Source: Acidobacteriota bacterium (GTDB lineage Bacteria; Acidobacteriota; Terriglobia; Bryobacterales; Bryobacteraceae). Taken from it: DNA of 64,000 bases. Shown piece by piece: positions 35,039-44,403 of this stretch. The stretch is from positions 16,202 to 80,201 of the forward strand of contig JAFDVS010000038.1 in assembly GCA_018268935.1 (NCBI GenBank). Reading direction: 5' to 3'. Under the pieces are notes generated by a model, which saw only the letters and a list, made by a program, of their open reading frames with translations, was not told where the DNA came from and made no database searches. Positions within the stretch are counted from its first letter, which is position 1; the number at the start of each line of letters is the position of its first letter. Made by a program: the position numbers and the translations under genes.

Positions 35039-36177
35039 TTCACAGCGAGATCGTCACGGCTGGGCACCTTGGGGAACGCGCCGTGCGGCTCCATCTGATA
35101 CCAGACGGCGACCGAGGCGATGTCGTCCATCAACGGCAGATACTTCCTGGTGGTGCCCTTCCATCCCAACGCCTGGATGGTCACCTTCAAGTCGCTCTCA
35201 AAGCGCACTGGATCGGTGAGGTGCCAGCGGTACAAGCCAAAGCGCTGCTGCGACTGGTAAAGGCCGTCGGGTTTGATCACCTGGATTAACCCGGTGTATG
35301 GCGTGGTGAAGGTCTCGTACTGGTGCTTCTCTTTATTCTCAAAATTGTAGGAGCCGCAGAAATAATCTTCGGTGCCGGTTCCGGCGATGGTGGGGAACTG
35401 CTTGTCGCCGTCCATGAAGAACTTGATCTCGCCTTCGCCCCACCAACCGTTGTTGTGTACCCCCCAAGCCATGTAAGTGCCGACATAATGTCCCTTGCCC
35501 TTGATGCCATCGACGATGGTGTAGACCTGCTTGTAGGGCAGCGGATTGGTTCTGCGGAACTGGGCATGGAAGTAGGCGGCGTCGGCAGGCACGGGCGCCT
35601 GGGTGTAGTCGATCTGGTAGTAGACGGTCATTGGCCTGTCGTCGATATTCTCGAGCGTAAGCTTGGCGCGTTTGCGGAAGGGCATCGGCCAGTAAGAATT
35701 GAAGGCACTTCCGGGATTGACGCAGATGGCGTGCGAGGTGATGGGTGCGTACTTGCCCCAGCCCATGGCGAAGAAGTCGCCCACCGGCACTTCCACCGAT
35801 GGCGTGGTCTCATCATCCCAGTACATGCGGAGAATGGAGAACCGCCAGTTGCCCGTGGGCGTCATCCAGATGTGCTGGATTGCACCTTGCCCCTGAATGT
35901 CCGCAAGTGTGAATGTGGTTCCCGGCTTCACCACAACGAAAGGATTCACCTTCCATCCTTGCCCGAGTTCAGATGAAGCTTCGGAAGCCGATCCCTGCGC
36001 GGCCATTGCGCCTTTCCCTTTTTCTCCGGTGAAATTCTCCGGACTGATGGAGAAGGTTTTGGCTTTGGCGGTGCGATAGATCGTCTCCAGACTAGTGGTT
36101 AAACCTGTGAAGGTGGAATCCTGAGCGGCCAGCAGCGAGGCAAGCAGGACCGCGGCAATGCGAAGGAAATATTGCAT
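35035..36177 (-). CDS. Secreted GH172 (DUF2961) glycoside hydrolase
   Basis: 380-residue exported protein. The ATG (MQYFLRIAAVLLASLLAAQ) has the ribosome-binding site aaggaga and begins the signal peptide, so the longer open frame is rejected. DUF2961 marks are TGEKGKGAMA, AIQHIWMTPTGNW, ILRMYWDDETTPSVEVPVGD, FFAMGWGKY, WPMPFRKRAKLTLEN, and the Glu-rich active-site loop GTGTEDYFCGSYNF. Characterised GH172 enzymes act on fructofuranosides or arabinofuranosides as trimers of jelly rolls. Divergent from an Oar-like receptor gene, suggesting joint use of one glycan (inference). Confidence 0.9.
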   Translation of the reverse strand: MQYFLRIAAVLLASLLAAQDSTFTGLTTSLETIYRTAKAKTFSISPENFTGEKGKGAMAAQGSASEASSELGQGWKVNPFVVVKPGTTFTLADIQGQGAIQHIWMTPTGNWRFSILRMYWDDETTPSVEVPVGDFFAMGWGKYAPITSHAICVNPGSAFNSYWPMPFRKRAKLTLENIDDRPMTVYYQIDYTQAPVPADAAYFHAQFRRTNPLPYKQVYTIVDGIKGKGHYVGTYMAWGVHNNGWWGEGEIKFFMDGDKQFPTIAGTGTEDYFCGSYNFENKEKHQYETFTTPYTGLIQVIKPDGLYQSQQRFGLYRWHLTDPVRFESDLKVTIQALGWKGTTRKYLPLMDDIASVAVWYQMEPHGAFPKVPSRDDLAVN

Positions 36178-36244
36178 ATATGAAAATCTCCTTTCCTGAT
36201 GGTCGTCAAGCCGGAGCTTGGCGTCAAGGCGGGGAGTAAGTGAC

Positions 36245-36273
36245 TTGCATATCAATTTAAAAACCCGTACTTT
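36245..36273 (+). promoter_or_regulatory. Sigma-70-like promoter of the third receptor, possibly leaderless
   Basis: TTGCAT at 36245-36250 and TACTTT at 36268-36273 are separated by exactly 17 bases of A/T-rich sequence, a good -35/-10 pair. The chosen ATG at 36281 lies seven bases after the -10 box, where transcription would begin, and no ribosome-binding site precedes it. Sequence-only prediction. Confidence 0.45.
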
Positions 36274-36280
36274 TAACTAC

Positions 36281-39200
36281 ATGTCACTGGCGCTGACTTT
36301 GATGCTGTTTCTGGGTCTGTCTAACACCCCGCTTTGCGCGCAAACCGGTACCGGAAGCGTGCAGGGCACTGTGAAGGACATCACAGGCTCCGTCATTCCC
36401 AACGCGAAAACACGTCTTCGCAACACTCAAACCGCGGTGGAGTTGGACTCCACTACTAACAACACAGGCTTCTTCCTGTTTCCGGCCGTGCAGAAGGGTT
36501 CGTATGAACTGACTGTCGAATCGACTGGCATGGAATCGTGGAAGGGCACACTGAACCTCGCAGTTGGCCAGGTTGCACAAATCGACCCCGTGCTGAAGGT
36601 GGGATCAACGGGAACAACGGTCACCGTTGCTGGAGACGTCACTCCGCTGGTGACGACAACCGGTCCGACACTGAGCAACATTGTGGAGCATGAACGAATC
36701 GAGCAATTGCCGCTCAACGGCCGGTTTATTCAGAGCCTGGTTCTGATGACCACTCCCGGGTTGGAAAACGGTTCCGTGCCGCGACTATACGGGCTCCGTT
36801 ACGCCATGGAATACGTGCAGGATGGAGCGTTGCTGGAGAACCGGGACTGGGCCTCCTTGCCGAATCGCCCTCCGGGGATCGACTCCATTGGCGAGTTCCT
36901 GGTGGAAACCAGTAACTCCTCGGCGAAAATGAGCCGGCCGGGATCCATCGTGCTCACCACCAAGGCCGGGACAAACATGTTTCACGGCGCGTTGTTCGAA
37001 ACGCATCGCAACAGCGGATTCGGAGTAGCGCGGGCGCGGCAGGATTTCTTTTCGAAGCCGCCAAAGCTGATCCGGAACGAGTATGGCGCTTCGGCGGGCG
37101 GCCCGGTGATCATCCCGAAACTCTACAACGGCAAGAACCGGACGTTCGTGTTCGGGGCTTATGAGGCACTGCGCCTCCGTTCCGAAGCGACTCGGGCCAT
37201 CACGATGCCGACAGCGGCGATGCGCGACGGGGATTTCAGCGGGTTGATCGACGGGCAAGGGCGGCGTTTCACGCTCTATGATCCGTGGAGCACTGCCGGC
37301 CAGGCGCAGAACTGGAGCCGGGTTCCGTTCACGGGAAACCGGCTGCCATCGAACCGGCTGAGCCCTCTGGCGAAATCGTTGTACGCGATTACGCCGATGC
37401 CGACGCATCCGGACGTGAATCCGCTGGTGGCGGAAAACTGGTTCGGCACCGGATTCAGTAACCGCAACGACTGGACGTTCACGACACGCGTGGATCATAC
37501 CTTCTCGGACAAAGACCGCACGTTCTTCCGGTACTCGCACAATATTTCGACAAGCCCGCGAACATCGAGCGGAATCGACGCGGGCACACCGACGACGCTC
37601 GACGGGCGTGGAAACGGGGCGATTGATGAGGGACAGAATGACTCCGGAGTGGCTTCGTGGACGCGGATGTTCTCGCCGAGTTTCTTCAGCGAGTTGAACG
37701 TCTCGTTCATGCGCGACTATCGTGGCCAGATCCCACTGGGCGGCCTTGGCAATATTCCAGGAGAGCTTGGGTTGCCAAACCCATTCAATGGCGGCGGATT
37801 CCCGCGCGTGCAGCAGGCAGGTTTCCGGATGAACTACGACACGGGAATCAACTACACGCTGAACTACGCGAATGTGCTCATGGTGGATGAAAACATGACG
37901 AAGGTCCATGGGCGTCACGAATTCCAGTTCGGCGGTCGCTGGCGCTACGAGCGGCTCGATACGCTGGTGGATCAGACGGAGGCGGCGGGGAACCACAACT
38001 TCTCCACCAATGGAACGGGGTTGTATGATCCGACGACGGGCAGCGCCTACGGGCCGACGCCCTTCACGGGGCACAACGCGGCGAACTTCCATCTTGGCCT
38101 GGCGAACTACAACGCGCGGTTCAACCGCTCCTGGTTCCGGCTGCGCGGCGGCGAACGGGCGCTCTATTTCCAGGACAACTGGAAGGTGAACAGCAGGCTC
38201 ACGATCAACTACGGGGTGCGCTACGAGTACAACATCCCGGGTTTCGAAGCGAACAATACGTTCATCGGCTACAACAAGGCCGCGAAGGCAATTGTGCTGG
38301 GACGATCGATCCAGGAACTGCAGCAGTTGGGAATTTCGTTGCCCCCGATTGTTGCGGCGTACGAAGCAATCGGGGCGAAGTACCAGACGCTGGCAGAATC
38401 GGGTTTGCCGAAGAACTTCTTCTATCCGAACCGGCTGGACTTCGGGCCTCGCGCCGGCTTCGCTTACCGCATGGGCGGATCGGCGCGTCCGACGGTTATC
38501 CGCGGCGGCTACTCCATCTTTGCCTATCCGGAGTCGCTGCGGCTGTTCAACGGCACCGCGGCGCAGAATGTACCGGGGCAGGCGATCTTCAACTACGACC
38601 AGACGGCAGCAGCCTCCAGCGCGGACGGGCTTCCGAACTACCTGATGCGTTCCGTACCTACGGTGATCGCGGGGCAGAACAGCGCCACGGTGATCGACCT
38701 GAATCGCGCCGGTGGCATCGCGCGCGGCTCCGGCGTGATGTATCACTTCGATCCGAATCAGCCCACGGCTCGCGCCCACGAGTGGAACCTGCTGGTGGAG
38801 CGTGAACTGTTCGACAACACCAGCCTGCGTGTGGGCTACGTCGGCACGCACGGCGCGCGGATGAATCAGTGGTACAGCTACAACAACAACCCGACGGATT
38901 ATGTGTGGTTCACCCGCACCGGCGAGCCGCTGCCGACCGGCGCCTTTGCCTCGGTGGCGCGGCGCAGCTTCGATCAGACGACGCTGGGCACGATGCAGGA
39001 GTATCGCAAGACAGGCTGGTCCAACAGCCAGAACTTCACTTTTGAAGTGCAGCGGCGCTATGCGAAGGGCATCGGCTTCCAGGTGTTTTACACCTTGAGC
39101 AATGCCATGCGCGTGGCGGGCGATGGGTGGCGCGACGACTCGATGCTGGAACCAAACATTTTCCTGCCGGGCGCTGTGCCGGAAGATTACAACGCTCGCA

Positions 39201-39955
39201 ATCGCCTGCTCAACTACCGGCGCGACATCAGCGTCCCGAAGCATCGCGTCAATGCAAACTGGGTTGTCGATGTGCCGATCGGAAAAGGGAAGGCGATCGC
39301 AGGAAAGTCCGGGCGCTTGGCAGATGCCATCATCGGTGGATGGCAGGTGGCGGGGAATATGGAGTACTTCAGCCGCTACATCACCATCGGGACTGGAAAC
39401 TGGGGCCAGTTGGGCAACATCGAAGTGTATGACCGGAACTACAAAGTGCAGGATTGCCGCAGCGGCGTTTGCTTCGACGGATGGCTGTTCTACAACGGCT
39501 ACATTCCGGCGAACCGTGTGAACAGCACGGCGGCGAACGGTTTGCCGAATGGCGTGATGGGAGTGCCCAGCAACTATAAGCCATCGAGTCTGCCCATCTT
39601 CCCGACACCGGCCAATGGGGGATCGAGTGCGGATCCCAACTTCGCGTTCTATGAGTCGAACACGATTTTCGTTCCGCTCAAGAATGGCACGCTGCAGCGA
39701 ACGACGCTGAACACGAACCTGCATCCATGGCGGAATCAGTTTTTGCCGGCCCCATGGCTGTTCACCCTGAACGGATCGTTGTTCAAGGCGGTGCCAATCA
39801 CGGAGAGCGTGATTGCCCGCGTGAACATCGATATGTTTAATGCGCTGAACAACCCCGGGTTGGCGTTGCCCGACGGGGGCACGGGCATTATGCTGAACCG
39901 CTTCTCGGCCAACACACCGCGCAACATGCAGGTGACGTTGCGCCTGACCTGGTAG
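36281..39955 (+). CDS. Oar-like TonB-dependent receptor (intact)
   Basis: Outer-membrane receptor of 1224 residues. Signal MSLALTLMLFLGLSNTPLCAQ, then a carboxypeptidase-regulatory-like domain (VQGTVKDITGSVIPNAKTRL), plug (IEQLPLNGRFIQSLVLMTTP) and a barrel ending NMQVTLRLTW with terminal aromatic. The frame also opens 21 codons upstream, but that leader lacks signal features. Unlike the two receptors at 5.9-12.9 kb, it has no frame disruption. A TPR gene follows after five bases. The divergent GH172 gene suggests that the receptor imports or binds a fructan- or arabinan-type glycan (inference). Confidence 0.9.
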   Translation: MSLALTLMLFLGLSNTPLCAQTGTGSVQGTVKDITGSVIPNAKTRLRNTQTAVELDSTTNNTGFFLFPAVQKGSYELTVESTGMESWKGTLNLAVGQVAQIDPVLKVGSTGTTVTVAGDVTPLVTTTGPTLSNIVEHERIEQLPLNGRFIQSLVLMTTPGLENGSVPRLYGLRYAMEYVQDGALLENRDWASLPNRPPGIDSIGEFLVETSNSSAKMSRPGSIVLTTKAGTNMFHGALFETHRNSGFGVARARQDFFSKPPKLIRNEYGASAGGPVIIPKLYNGKNRTFVFGAYEALRLRSEATRAITMPTAAMRDGDFSGLIDGQGRRFTLYDPWSTAGQAQNWSRVPFTGNRLPSNRLSPLAKSLYAITPMPTHPDVNPLVAENWFGTGFSNRNDWTFTTRVDHTFSDKDRTFFRYSHNISTSPRTSSGIDAGTPTTLDGRGNGAIDEGQNDSGVASWTRMFSPSFFSELNVSFMRDYRGQIPLGGLGNIPGELGLPNPFNGGGFPRVQQAGFRMNYDTGINYTLNYANVLMVDENMTKVHGRHEFQFGGRWRYERLDTLVDQTEAAGNHNFSTNGTGLYDPTTGSAYGPTPFTGHNAANFHLGLANYNARFNRSWFRLRGGERALYFQDNWKVNSRLTINYGVRYEYNIPGFEANNTFIGYNKAAKAIVLGRSIQELQQLGISLPPIVAAYEAIGAKYQTLAESGLPKNFFYPNRLDFGPRAGFAYRMGGSARPTVIRGGYSIFAYPESLRLFNGTAAQNVPGQAIFNYDQTAAASSADGLPNYLMRSVPTVIAGQNSATVIDLNRAGGIARGSGVMYHFDPNQPTARAHEWNLLVERELFDNTSLRVGYVGTHGARMNQWYSYNNNPTDYVWFTRTGEPLPTGAFASVARRSFDQTTLGTMQEYRKTGWSNSQNFTFEVQRRYAKGIGFQVFYTLSNAMRVAGDGWRDDSMLEPNIFLPGAVPEDYNARNRLLNYRRDISVPKHRVNANWVVDVPIGKGKAIAGKSGRLADAIIGGWQVAGNMEYFSRYITIGTGNWGQLGNIEVYDRNYKVQDCRSGVCFDGWLFYNGYIPANRVNSTAANGLPNGVMGVPSNYKPSSLPIFPTPANGGSSADPNFAFYESNTIFVPLKNGTLQRTTLNTNLHPWRNQFLPAPWLFTLNGSLFKAVPITESVIARVNIDMFNALNNPGLALPDGGTGIMLNRFSANTPRNMQVTLRLTW

Positions 39956-39960
39956 ATACG

Positions 39961-41160
39961 GTGCTTGCACCGGCGTGGCTTTGGATCGCCTTTCAAACAG
40001 CAGAGGCCTATCTCGACAACGGGGTAGGCCTTTTGCAGAAGGGCCGGTTTGCGGAAGCAGCCTTGGAGCTGACACGCGCGATCGAAAAAAACCCGAAGCT
40101 GGCCGAGGCGCATTACCTGATGGGGCTGATCCGGCAAGAGCGAGGTGATCGCGAACTGGCGCTCACTTCCTTCCGGGCCGCGTTGCAGATTCAACCCCGT
40201 CATGCCGGTGCCCAAGCGCGGCTGGCGGAGGTGATGACGTACATCGCGCGGGCGAGGGAATCCGGATATGCGGAGGCAGCCGCGGCCTGCCGGCGAGCGC
40301 TGGCGCTGAATCCAACCGATGCCGATTCCCTGTTTCATCTGGCGTGGATCGAAGCGGCGTTGGCGGAACACACCAATGCGGTCACGCATTACCGGGCCGC
40401 ACTACGGCTGCAGCCGAAGTATCCCGGAGCGCGCATCGGCCTGGCCATCTCGCAGTTGGAATTGCATCAGGAAGATGCGGCGATGCCGGGTTTGCAGCAG
40501 TTAGTGAGGGATGAACCGGAGAATCCTGACGCACACTTGCAACTCGGTGTCGCGCTTTCGCGAAAGGATCGTTGTGGGGAGGCGATTCCGGCGTTGGAAC
40601 GGGCGATCGCACTGCGGCCGAACCTGGCGCAGGCGCACTATCTGCTGGGCACGTGCTACCGGAAGTCGGGGCAAGGCGAAGCGGCTGCAAAGGCTCTGGC
40701 GCAGTATCGAGAGCAGCAAGCCTCCGCCAACAGGCGTCAGCAAGCCCGGTTTCAGGCAGCGGCGGCGCACAAGCATTTGCAGGCCGGACATCTGGACGAA
40801 GCCATCGCCGCCTATCGTTCCTCGTTGGATCTCCATCCCGATGATACGGTAGCCACGGATCTTTCGGTGGCGCTGTTGAAGAAAGGACAGCCAGCGGAGG
40901 TAGTGCCGCTGCTCGAATCCCGTGTGTCCGGAAACCCGCTGGCGGGCTATACGCTGGCTCTGGCTCATCGGGATCTGAAGAACCACGAAGCGGCAGTGCG
41001 TCTGTTGATACCAGTGCTACAGGCGAAACCGGACTTTGCCGAGGCGCACCATTTGCTTGGGGTGATCTGGATCTCGATGGGCCGGGAGGCGGAAGGTTCG
41101 CGGCATCTGGAAATGGCGGCCCGGCTGCGTCCGGACAATCCGGCTTTCCGGACGCGGTGA
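39961..41160 (+). CDS. TPR-repeat protein
   Basis: 399 residues made almost entirely of about ten tetratricopeptide repeats, e.g. AYLDNGVGLLQKGRFAEAAL, AEAHYLMGLIRQERGDRELA, ADSLFHLAWIEAALAEHTNA, AQAHYLLGTCYRKSGQGEAA and FAEAHHLLGVIWISMGREAE. GTG start five bases after the receptor stop, with a hydrophobic N-terminus (MLAPAWLWIAFQTAEA) that may be a weak signal. TPR proteins directly behind Oar-like receptors are a recurrent Acidobacteriota arrangement; a scaffold or partner role in the periplasm is likely. Convergent with the TPR regulator, with one base between the stops. Confidence 0.85.
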   Translation: MLAPAWLWIAFQTAEAYLDNGVGLLQKGRFAEAALELTRAIEKNPKLAEAHYLMGLIRQERGDRELALTSFRAALQIQPRHAGAQARLAEVMTYIARARESGYAEAAAACRRALALNPTDADSLFHLAWIEAALAEHTNAVTHYRAALRLQPKYPGARIGLAISQLELHQEDAAMPGLQQLVRDEPENPDAHLQLGVALSRKDRCGEAIPALERAIALRPNLAQAHYLLGTCYRKSGQGEAAAKALAQYREQQASANRRQQARFQAAAAHKHLQAGHLDEAIAAYRSSLDLHPDDTVATDLSVALLKKGQPAEVVPLLESRVSGNPLAGYTLALAHRDLKNHEAAVRLLIPVLQAKPDFAEAHHLLGVIWISMGREAEGSRHLEMAARLRPDNPAFRTR

Positions 41161-41161
41161 G

Positions 41162-42652
41162 CTATCTCGGTTTGAGGAATTCGGCGGTGAGGCGTTCAAA
41201 GCGTGGATCGCCGTGGAGGGCATCGAAGCGCGGCTCGAGTGCGGCATAAGGGGCGCTGCCTTCCCGATCCCGTATCGAAAGCTCCAAGGCATCGAGAGCC
41301 AAAGCCTTTTCTCCCGACGCCGTGTGGACCAGGGCCCAAACGTAGTGCCATCCCTGACGTGCATCACAACAGGACATCGCGTCTTTGACAATACGATGGG
41401 CCTCGTCGATGCGGCCCTGTTGGGCGCGGAGATGAGCCAACGCCGCTTTAGAACGCATCTCCACGGGATGCTGGCGAATGGCCTCCTGATACTCGGCTTC
41501 GGCGGCAGGAAGGTCTCCATCCAATTGGGCGGCGACGCCGGCCATCCAGTGAGCGAAGCCGGAGCCAGGATCGAGTTCGACGGCACGGCGGGCTTCTTCA
41601 CGGGCCTTGCGATAGCGACGCCACCAGAGGTGCACCTGGGCGCGGAGGGCGCTCGCTTCGGATGACTTGGGGCTGACAAGGACAGCAGCGTCGGCACTAC
41701 GCTCGGCTTCGGCCAGGTTTCCGGCAATCGCCAAGGCTGAGATGTAGAGGAACTGTCCGTGCGAATCGGCAGGGTCAAGGCCGGCGGCTTTCCCCAGTTC
41801 CCGCACGGCGTCCTGAAATCGCCAATCCTGAAACAGGTAGCGGGAACCAAGGATGCGGCGAGGCTGGGCCAAGGATGGATCCAGTTGGAGAGCACGAAGT
41901 TCCGATTCCCTGGCTTTGGCGAGCCATTCCGGGCGGGCCTGGCGATCGACATCCGCCTGCGCGTCCTGTGCGGCGCCGAGATCAACCCACGCCTGGGCGA
42001 AGTTCGGATCCGCCACGACCGCCTGCCGGAATTCAGCGATGGCGGCTTGCAACGGGGCGTTGGCTGGAGTCCTTGCCCAAATGCGATGGCCTTCGAGAAA
42101 GTGGCGTTGTGAGTCCACGGTGGGGACGCGCCTGGTATTGCCAGCGGACCACCAAAGCGAAGTAGCCGCTGAAGACAGGAGAGCGGCGGAGAGCGAAGCC
42201 ACTACGATCCAGCGCAAGCTATAGCGACTCTCGTTGGCGCCTTTAGCGGAAGTGCCGGCGGAGTCCGGCTCTGCCGGAACCGGCGATGGCGACGACTCCG
42301 TAACTTCCTCCGGCTCATCACGAAGAGAGACAAACTTAGGGACATAGGTCCCTTTAGGCAAGTCGATGCGAATTCCAGAGCTCTCGGCCGTGGAGTAAAA
42401 CTCCAGCAACTTCGTCCTGAGGCGGGTGGCTTCGACCCGGACAGTGGCATCGGTACGGGGCTCGTAATCCTGCTTGCGCTGGTAAACGTGAACTCCCAGG
42501 GAATACTCCTTGAGGGTATCGGCCTCGCCATCGAGGGTCTTTTCGACAACATAACGAAGGAAGCAGGCGAGCTTCGCGCTGCGAAGGAAGCCCGGGCTGG
42601 AAACTACTCGATCTAACTCCCGGCGCACTTCGGCATCGGAGATCTGCATCAC
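41162..42652 (-). CDS. Membrane-anchored TPR protein with N-terminal regulator-like domain
   Basis: Residues 1-110 form a conserved acidobacterial module (SSPGFLRSAKLACFLRYVVE, RTDATVRVEATRLRTKLLEFY, IDLPKGTYVPKF). Its end resembles OmpR/winged-helix-like 'LPKGTYVP' wings, suggesting DNA binding. A Ser/Pro-rich linker leads to one membrane helix (about 148-168), and the rest (about 180-490) is TPR repeats outside the membrane (AQAWVDLGAAQDAQADVD, GFAHWMAGVAAQLDGDLPAA). This layout is that of a ToxR-like one-component regulator with an extracytoplasmic TPR sensor; the DNA-binding role is inferred. The 155-base upstream gap contains an inverted repeat that could be its operator. Confidence 0.7.
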   Translation of the reverse strand: MMQISDAEVRRELDRVVSSPGFLRSAKLACFLRYVVEKTLDGEADTLKEYSLGVHVYQRKQDYEPRTDATVRVEATRLRTKLLEFYSTAESSGIRIDLPKGTYVPKFVSLRDEPEEVTESSPSPVPAEPDSAGTSAKGANESRYSLRWIVVASLSAALLSSAATSLWWSAGNTRRVPTVDSQRHFLEGHRIWARTPANAPLQAAIAEFRQAVVADPNFAQAWVDLGAAQDAQADVDRQARPEWLAKARESELRALQLDPSLAQPRRILGSRYLFQDWRFQDAVRELGKAAGLDPADSHGQFLYISALAIAGNLAEAERSADAAVLVSPKSSEASALRAQVHLWWRRYRKAREEARRAVELDPGSGFAHWMAGVAAQLDGDLPAAEAEYQEAIRQHPVEMRSKAALAHLRAQQGRIDEAHRIVKDAMSCCDARQGWHYVWALVHTASGEKALALDALELSIRDREGSAPYAALEPRFDALHGDPRFERLTAEFLKPR

Positions 42653-42670
42653 AATTGAGTCATGTTAACA

Positions 42671-42702
42671 CGTTACGAGGCGCTCAACCTTTGTTAGTAA
42701 CG
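42671..42702. promoter_or_regulatory. Inverted repeat, possible operator
   Basis: CGTTAC at 42671-42676 and GTAACG at 42697-42702 are perfect inverted half-sites, 26 bases centre to centre, in the divergent gap between the TPR regulator and the small secreted protein. Spacing is compatible with dimer binding on one DNA face. Short half-sites can occur by chance. Confidence 0.25.
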
Positions 42703-42807
42703 GTCAGAAACGGGTCCTAACCCCAATATTTCCAATAATTCAGACCTCTGGTAGATCACAGCCTCGAACAATCGATTTGGAGCTGATTTCTCTCGGAGGA
42801 CCCATTC

Positions 42808-43317
42808 ATGAAAGCAACACTTTTCCTGCTGATCGCCGTTCCGGCGGCGTGGGGGCAGACTTTTTCTTCTCCCATAAGGGACGTGGAAAACCCGGACAAG
42901 AACCTGGTTTCAGCCAGCTGCCAGTTCGACTTCAGCACCGCGGCCACCGCGGAAAACGGGAGCTGTCAGGCTGATTTTGCGGTAACCAAGGCAGTGGTGG
43001 TGACCAGTATCCAGGTGGCCTGCCACTCCGATGTGCCATCCGATCGATTCCGCCGGACCGGGCCGATATGGGCGGTCTCGAACGACGGGGTGGGGCTATT
43101 TGGCGGAACGCGTAACATCATTGGCTCGTTTCACCCTCCGGTGATTTCGGATGTGGTTGAGCAGGGCGCAGAGGTAACAGGCACCCGGTTGCTGGCAAAG
43201 ATCTCGTCGAGCTCGCCTTCGCCGTTCTTGCGGACGTTCGTGACGCGGGTGAAGCAGTCGCCGGGAACCTCCAACAGCCGCTGCTATGTGCAGGCGCTCG
43301 GATACGTAGCCCCGTAG
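42808..43317 (+). CDS. Small secreted protein of unknown function
   Basis: 169 residues with signal MKATLFLLIAVPAAWGQ and a strong ribosome-binding site (ggaggaccc) eight bases ahead. Four cysteines in two spaced pairs (SASCQFDF/GSCQADF and VACHSD/RCYVQ) suggest disulfides. The body is strand-rich with no motif I recognise. Located 24 bases upstream of a PEP-CTERM-like gene on the same strand, probably one operon, divergent from the TPR regulator. Confidence 0.7.
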   Translation: MKATLFLLIAVPAAWGQTFSSPIRDVENPDKNLVSASCQFDFSTAATAENGSCQADFAVTKAVVVTSIQVACHSDVPSDRFRRTGPIWAVSNDGVGLFGGTRNIIGSFHPPVISDVVEQGAEVTGTRLLAKISSSSPSPFLRTFVTRVKQSPGTSNSRCYVQALGYVAP

Positions 43318-43341
43318 GCGTTCCAGGGAGAAATCGAGAAC

Positions 43342-44217
43342 ATGATGACGCAAATGTTGCTGCTTGCGATGACAATGTCTATCACAGCGGTCGCGGGGCC
43401 GGTCCTGTATACGATTGGAGGAGATGCGAACGGTGTCCCGAACCAACTGGTGAGGATAGACACGGACGCGCAGAGCTACAGCACAGTTGGGACGCTAGGC
43501 AGCGGCAGCACCAGCTATGCGGGAGGAATACAAGCTCTGTCGGCGACCGATTTCGCGGGCTTCGAGAACGACGCGAATGGCCAGGCCTCGATCGCATTCT
43601 ATTCGGTGAGCGCCCTTCTCACCGCCCTGCCCGTCGGCGTATTTCAGCCGGGCGGTCTTGTTTTTGAGCCTGTGTCACAGAGCCTGTACTGGATTGAGAA
43701 TCTGGCGACGGGTGACTGGCAACTGACAGCTCAGACGGTTCCAGTCCTTTTGCGGACGGGAGAATCAGGCAACGGATTGACCTTTGACCCTGTGGCTCAA
43801 CACCTCTACGCCATTGTGAATGATGCCGTGGGAAACTCACGTCTGTTGGGGATCGACCCGCTCACGGCAACAGTGACCTCGGACGTCGCGCTGGGCACTG
43901 GATTCTACGGGGGCGTAGCCTGGGATCCGGGTACAAACCGGTTTTACATGATCCAGAGCGGGACACAGGGAGAAGGGACCCTCTACAGTTACGTTCCAGG
44001 GGATCCATCGGGTCCCAGCGCGTTGTTTAGCATTGGCAACCAAGGATTCCAATTCGCCGCGCTGACCGTTGGTGTGGATGAAACGGGCGTGCCGGAGCCT
44101 TCGTCATGGCAGTTGATCTTCACCTCGTTGGTGTTCTCGATTACGAGGAGTCTAGCGGCCCAGCCGCACCAGGCGGCTGAAGAACGCAAGGCCCGCGGCC
44201 ACGGCGTGAAAAAGTAG
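43342..44217 (+). CDS. PEP-CTERM-like secreted propeller protein with aberrant tail
   Basis: 291 residues with leader MMTQMLLLAMTMSITAVAGP and ribosome-binding site ggga. The body has beta-propeller-like repeats (GGLVFEPVSQSLYWIEN, NGLTFDPVAQHLYAIVN, GGVAWDPGTNRFYMIQS). Near the C-terminus VPEPSSWQLIFTSLVFSITRS fits a PEP-CTERM signal, but where such proteins end, this frame runs on for about 20 polar residues and overlaps the opposite 2TM gene by 66 bases. In the +1 frame a stop (TAG, 44153-44155) occurs right after SRLRGV, exactly abutting the 2TM stop. A late one-base deletion is therefore suspected. The product may still be secreted, but exosortase sorting is doubtful. Confidence 0.72.
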   Translation: MMTQMLLLAMTMSITAVAGPVLYTIGGDANGVPNQLVRIDTDAQSYSTVGTLGSGSTSYAGGIQALSATDFAGFENDANGQASIAFYSVSALLTALPVGVFQPGGLVFEPVSQSLYWIENLATGDWQLTAQTVPVLLRTGESGNGLTFDPVAQHLYAIVNDAVGNSRLLGIDPLTATVTSDVALGTGFYGGVAWDPGTNRFYMIQSGTQGEGTLYSYVPGDPSGPSALFSIGNQGFQFAALTVGVDETGVPEPSSWQLIFTSLVFSITRSLAAQPHQAAEERKARGHGVKK

Positions 44218-44370
44218 CCCGATTCCCCATCCGAAGAGAACCTGGGGGAACCACCACTCGCCGCCCGTTACGAGGTTCAGGAGAAGTAGGAACAGGTTCA
44301 CGATCAAGAACACCGTGAGATGTTTGACAAAGCCGAACAGCGGGGAAAGCGGATTGCGTCGAAAGAGCAT
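44152..44370 (-). CDS. 2TM-domain small membrane protein
   Basis: 72 aa. Two hydrophobic helices (LTVFLIVNLFLLLLNLVTG and VLFGWGIGLLFHAVAAGLAF) linked by a Trp-rich turn (GGEWWFPQ), preceded by FGFVKH, as in the 2TM domain family. Ribosome-binding site gaggaacc. Lies 33 bases downstream of the ankyrin gene on the same strand. The domain is frequently found attached to histidine kinases or HTH proteins; stand-alone copies have no established role. Confidence 0.75.
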   Translation of the reverse strand: MLFRRNPLSPLFGFVKHLTVFLIVNLFLLLLNLVTGGEWWFPQVLFGWGIGLLFHAVAAGLAFFSRLVRLGR

Positions 44371-44403
44371 TTGGTTCCTCTTCTCAATCTACGCGCCGCC
44401 CTC

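Noticed and set aside
36785..40075. 1096-codon open frame on the minus strand
   Set aside because: Shadow of the intact third receptor; no recognisable domain and a composition typical of antisense GC-rich frames.
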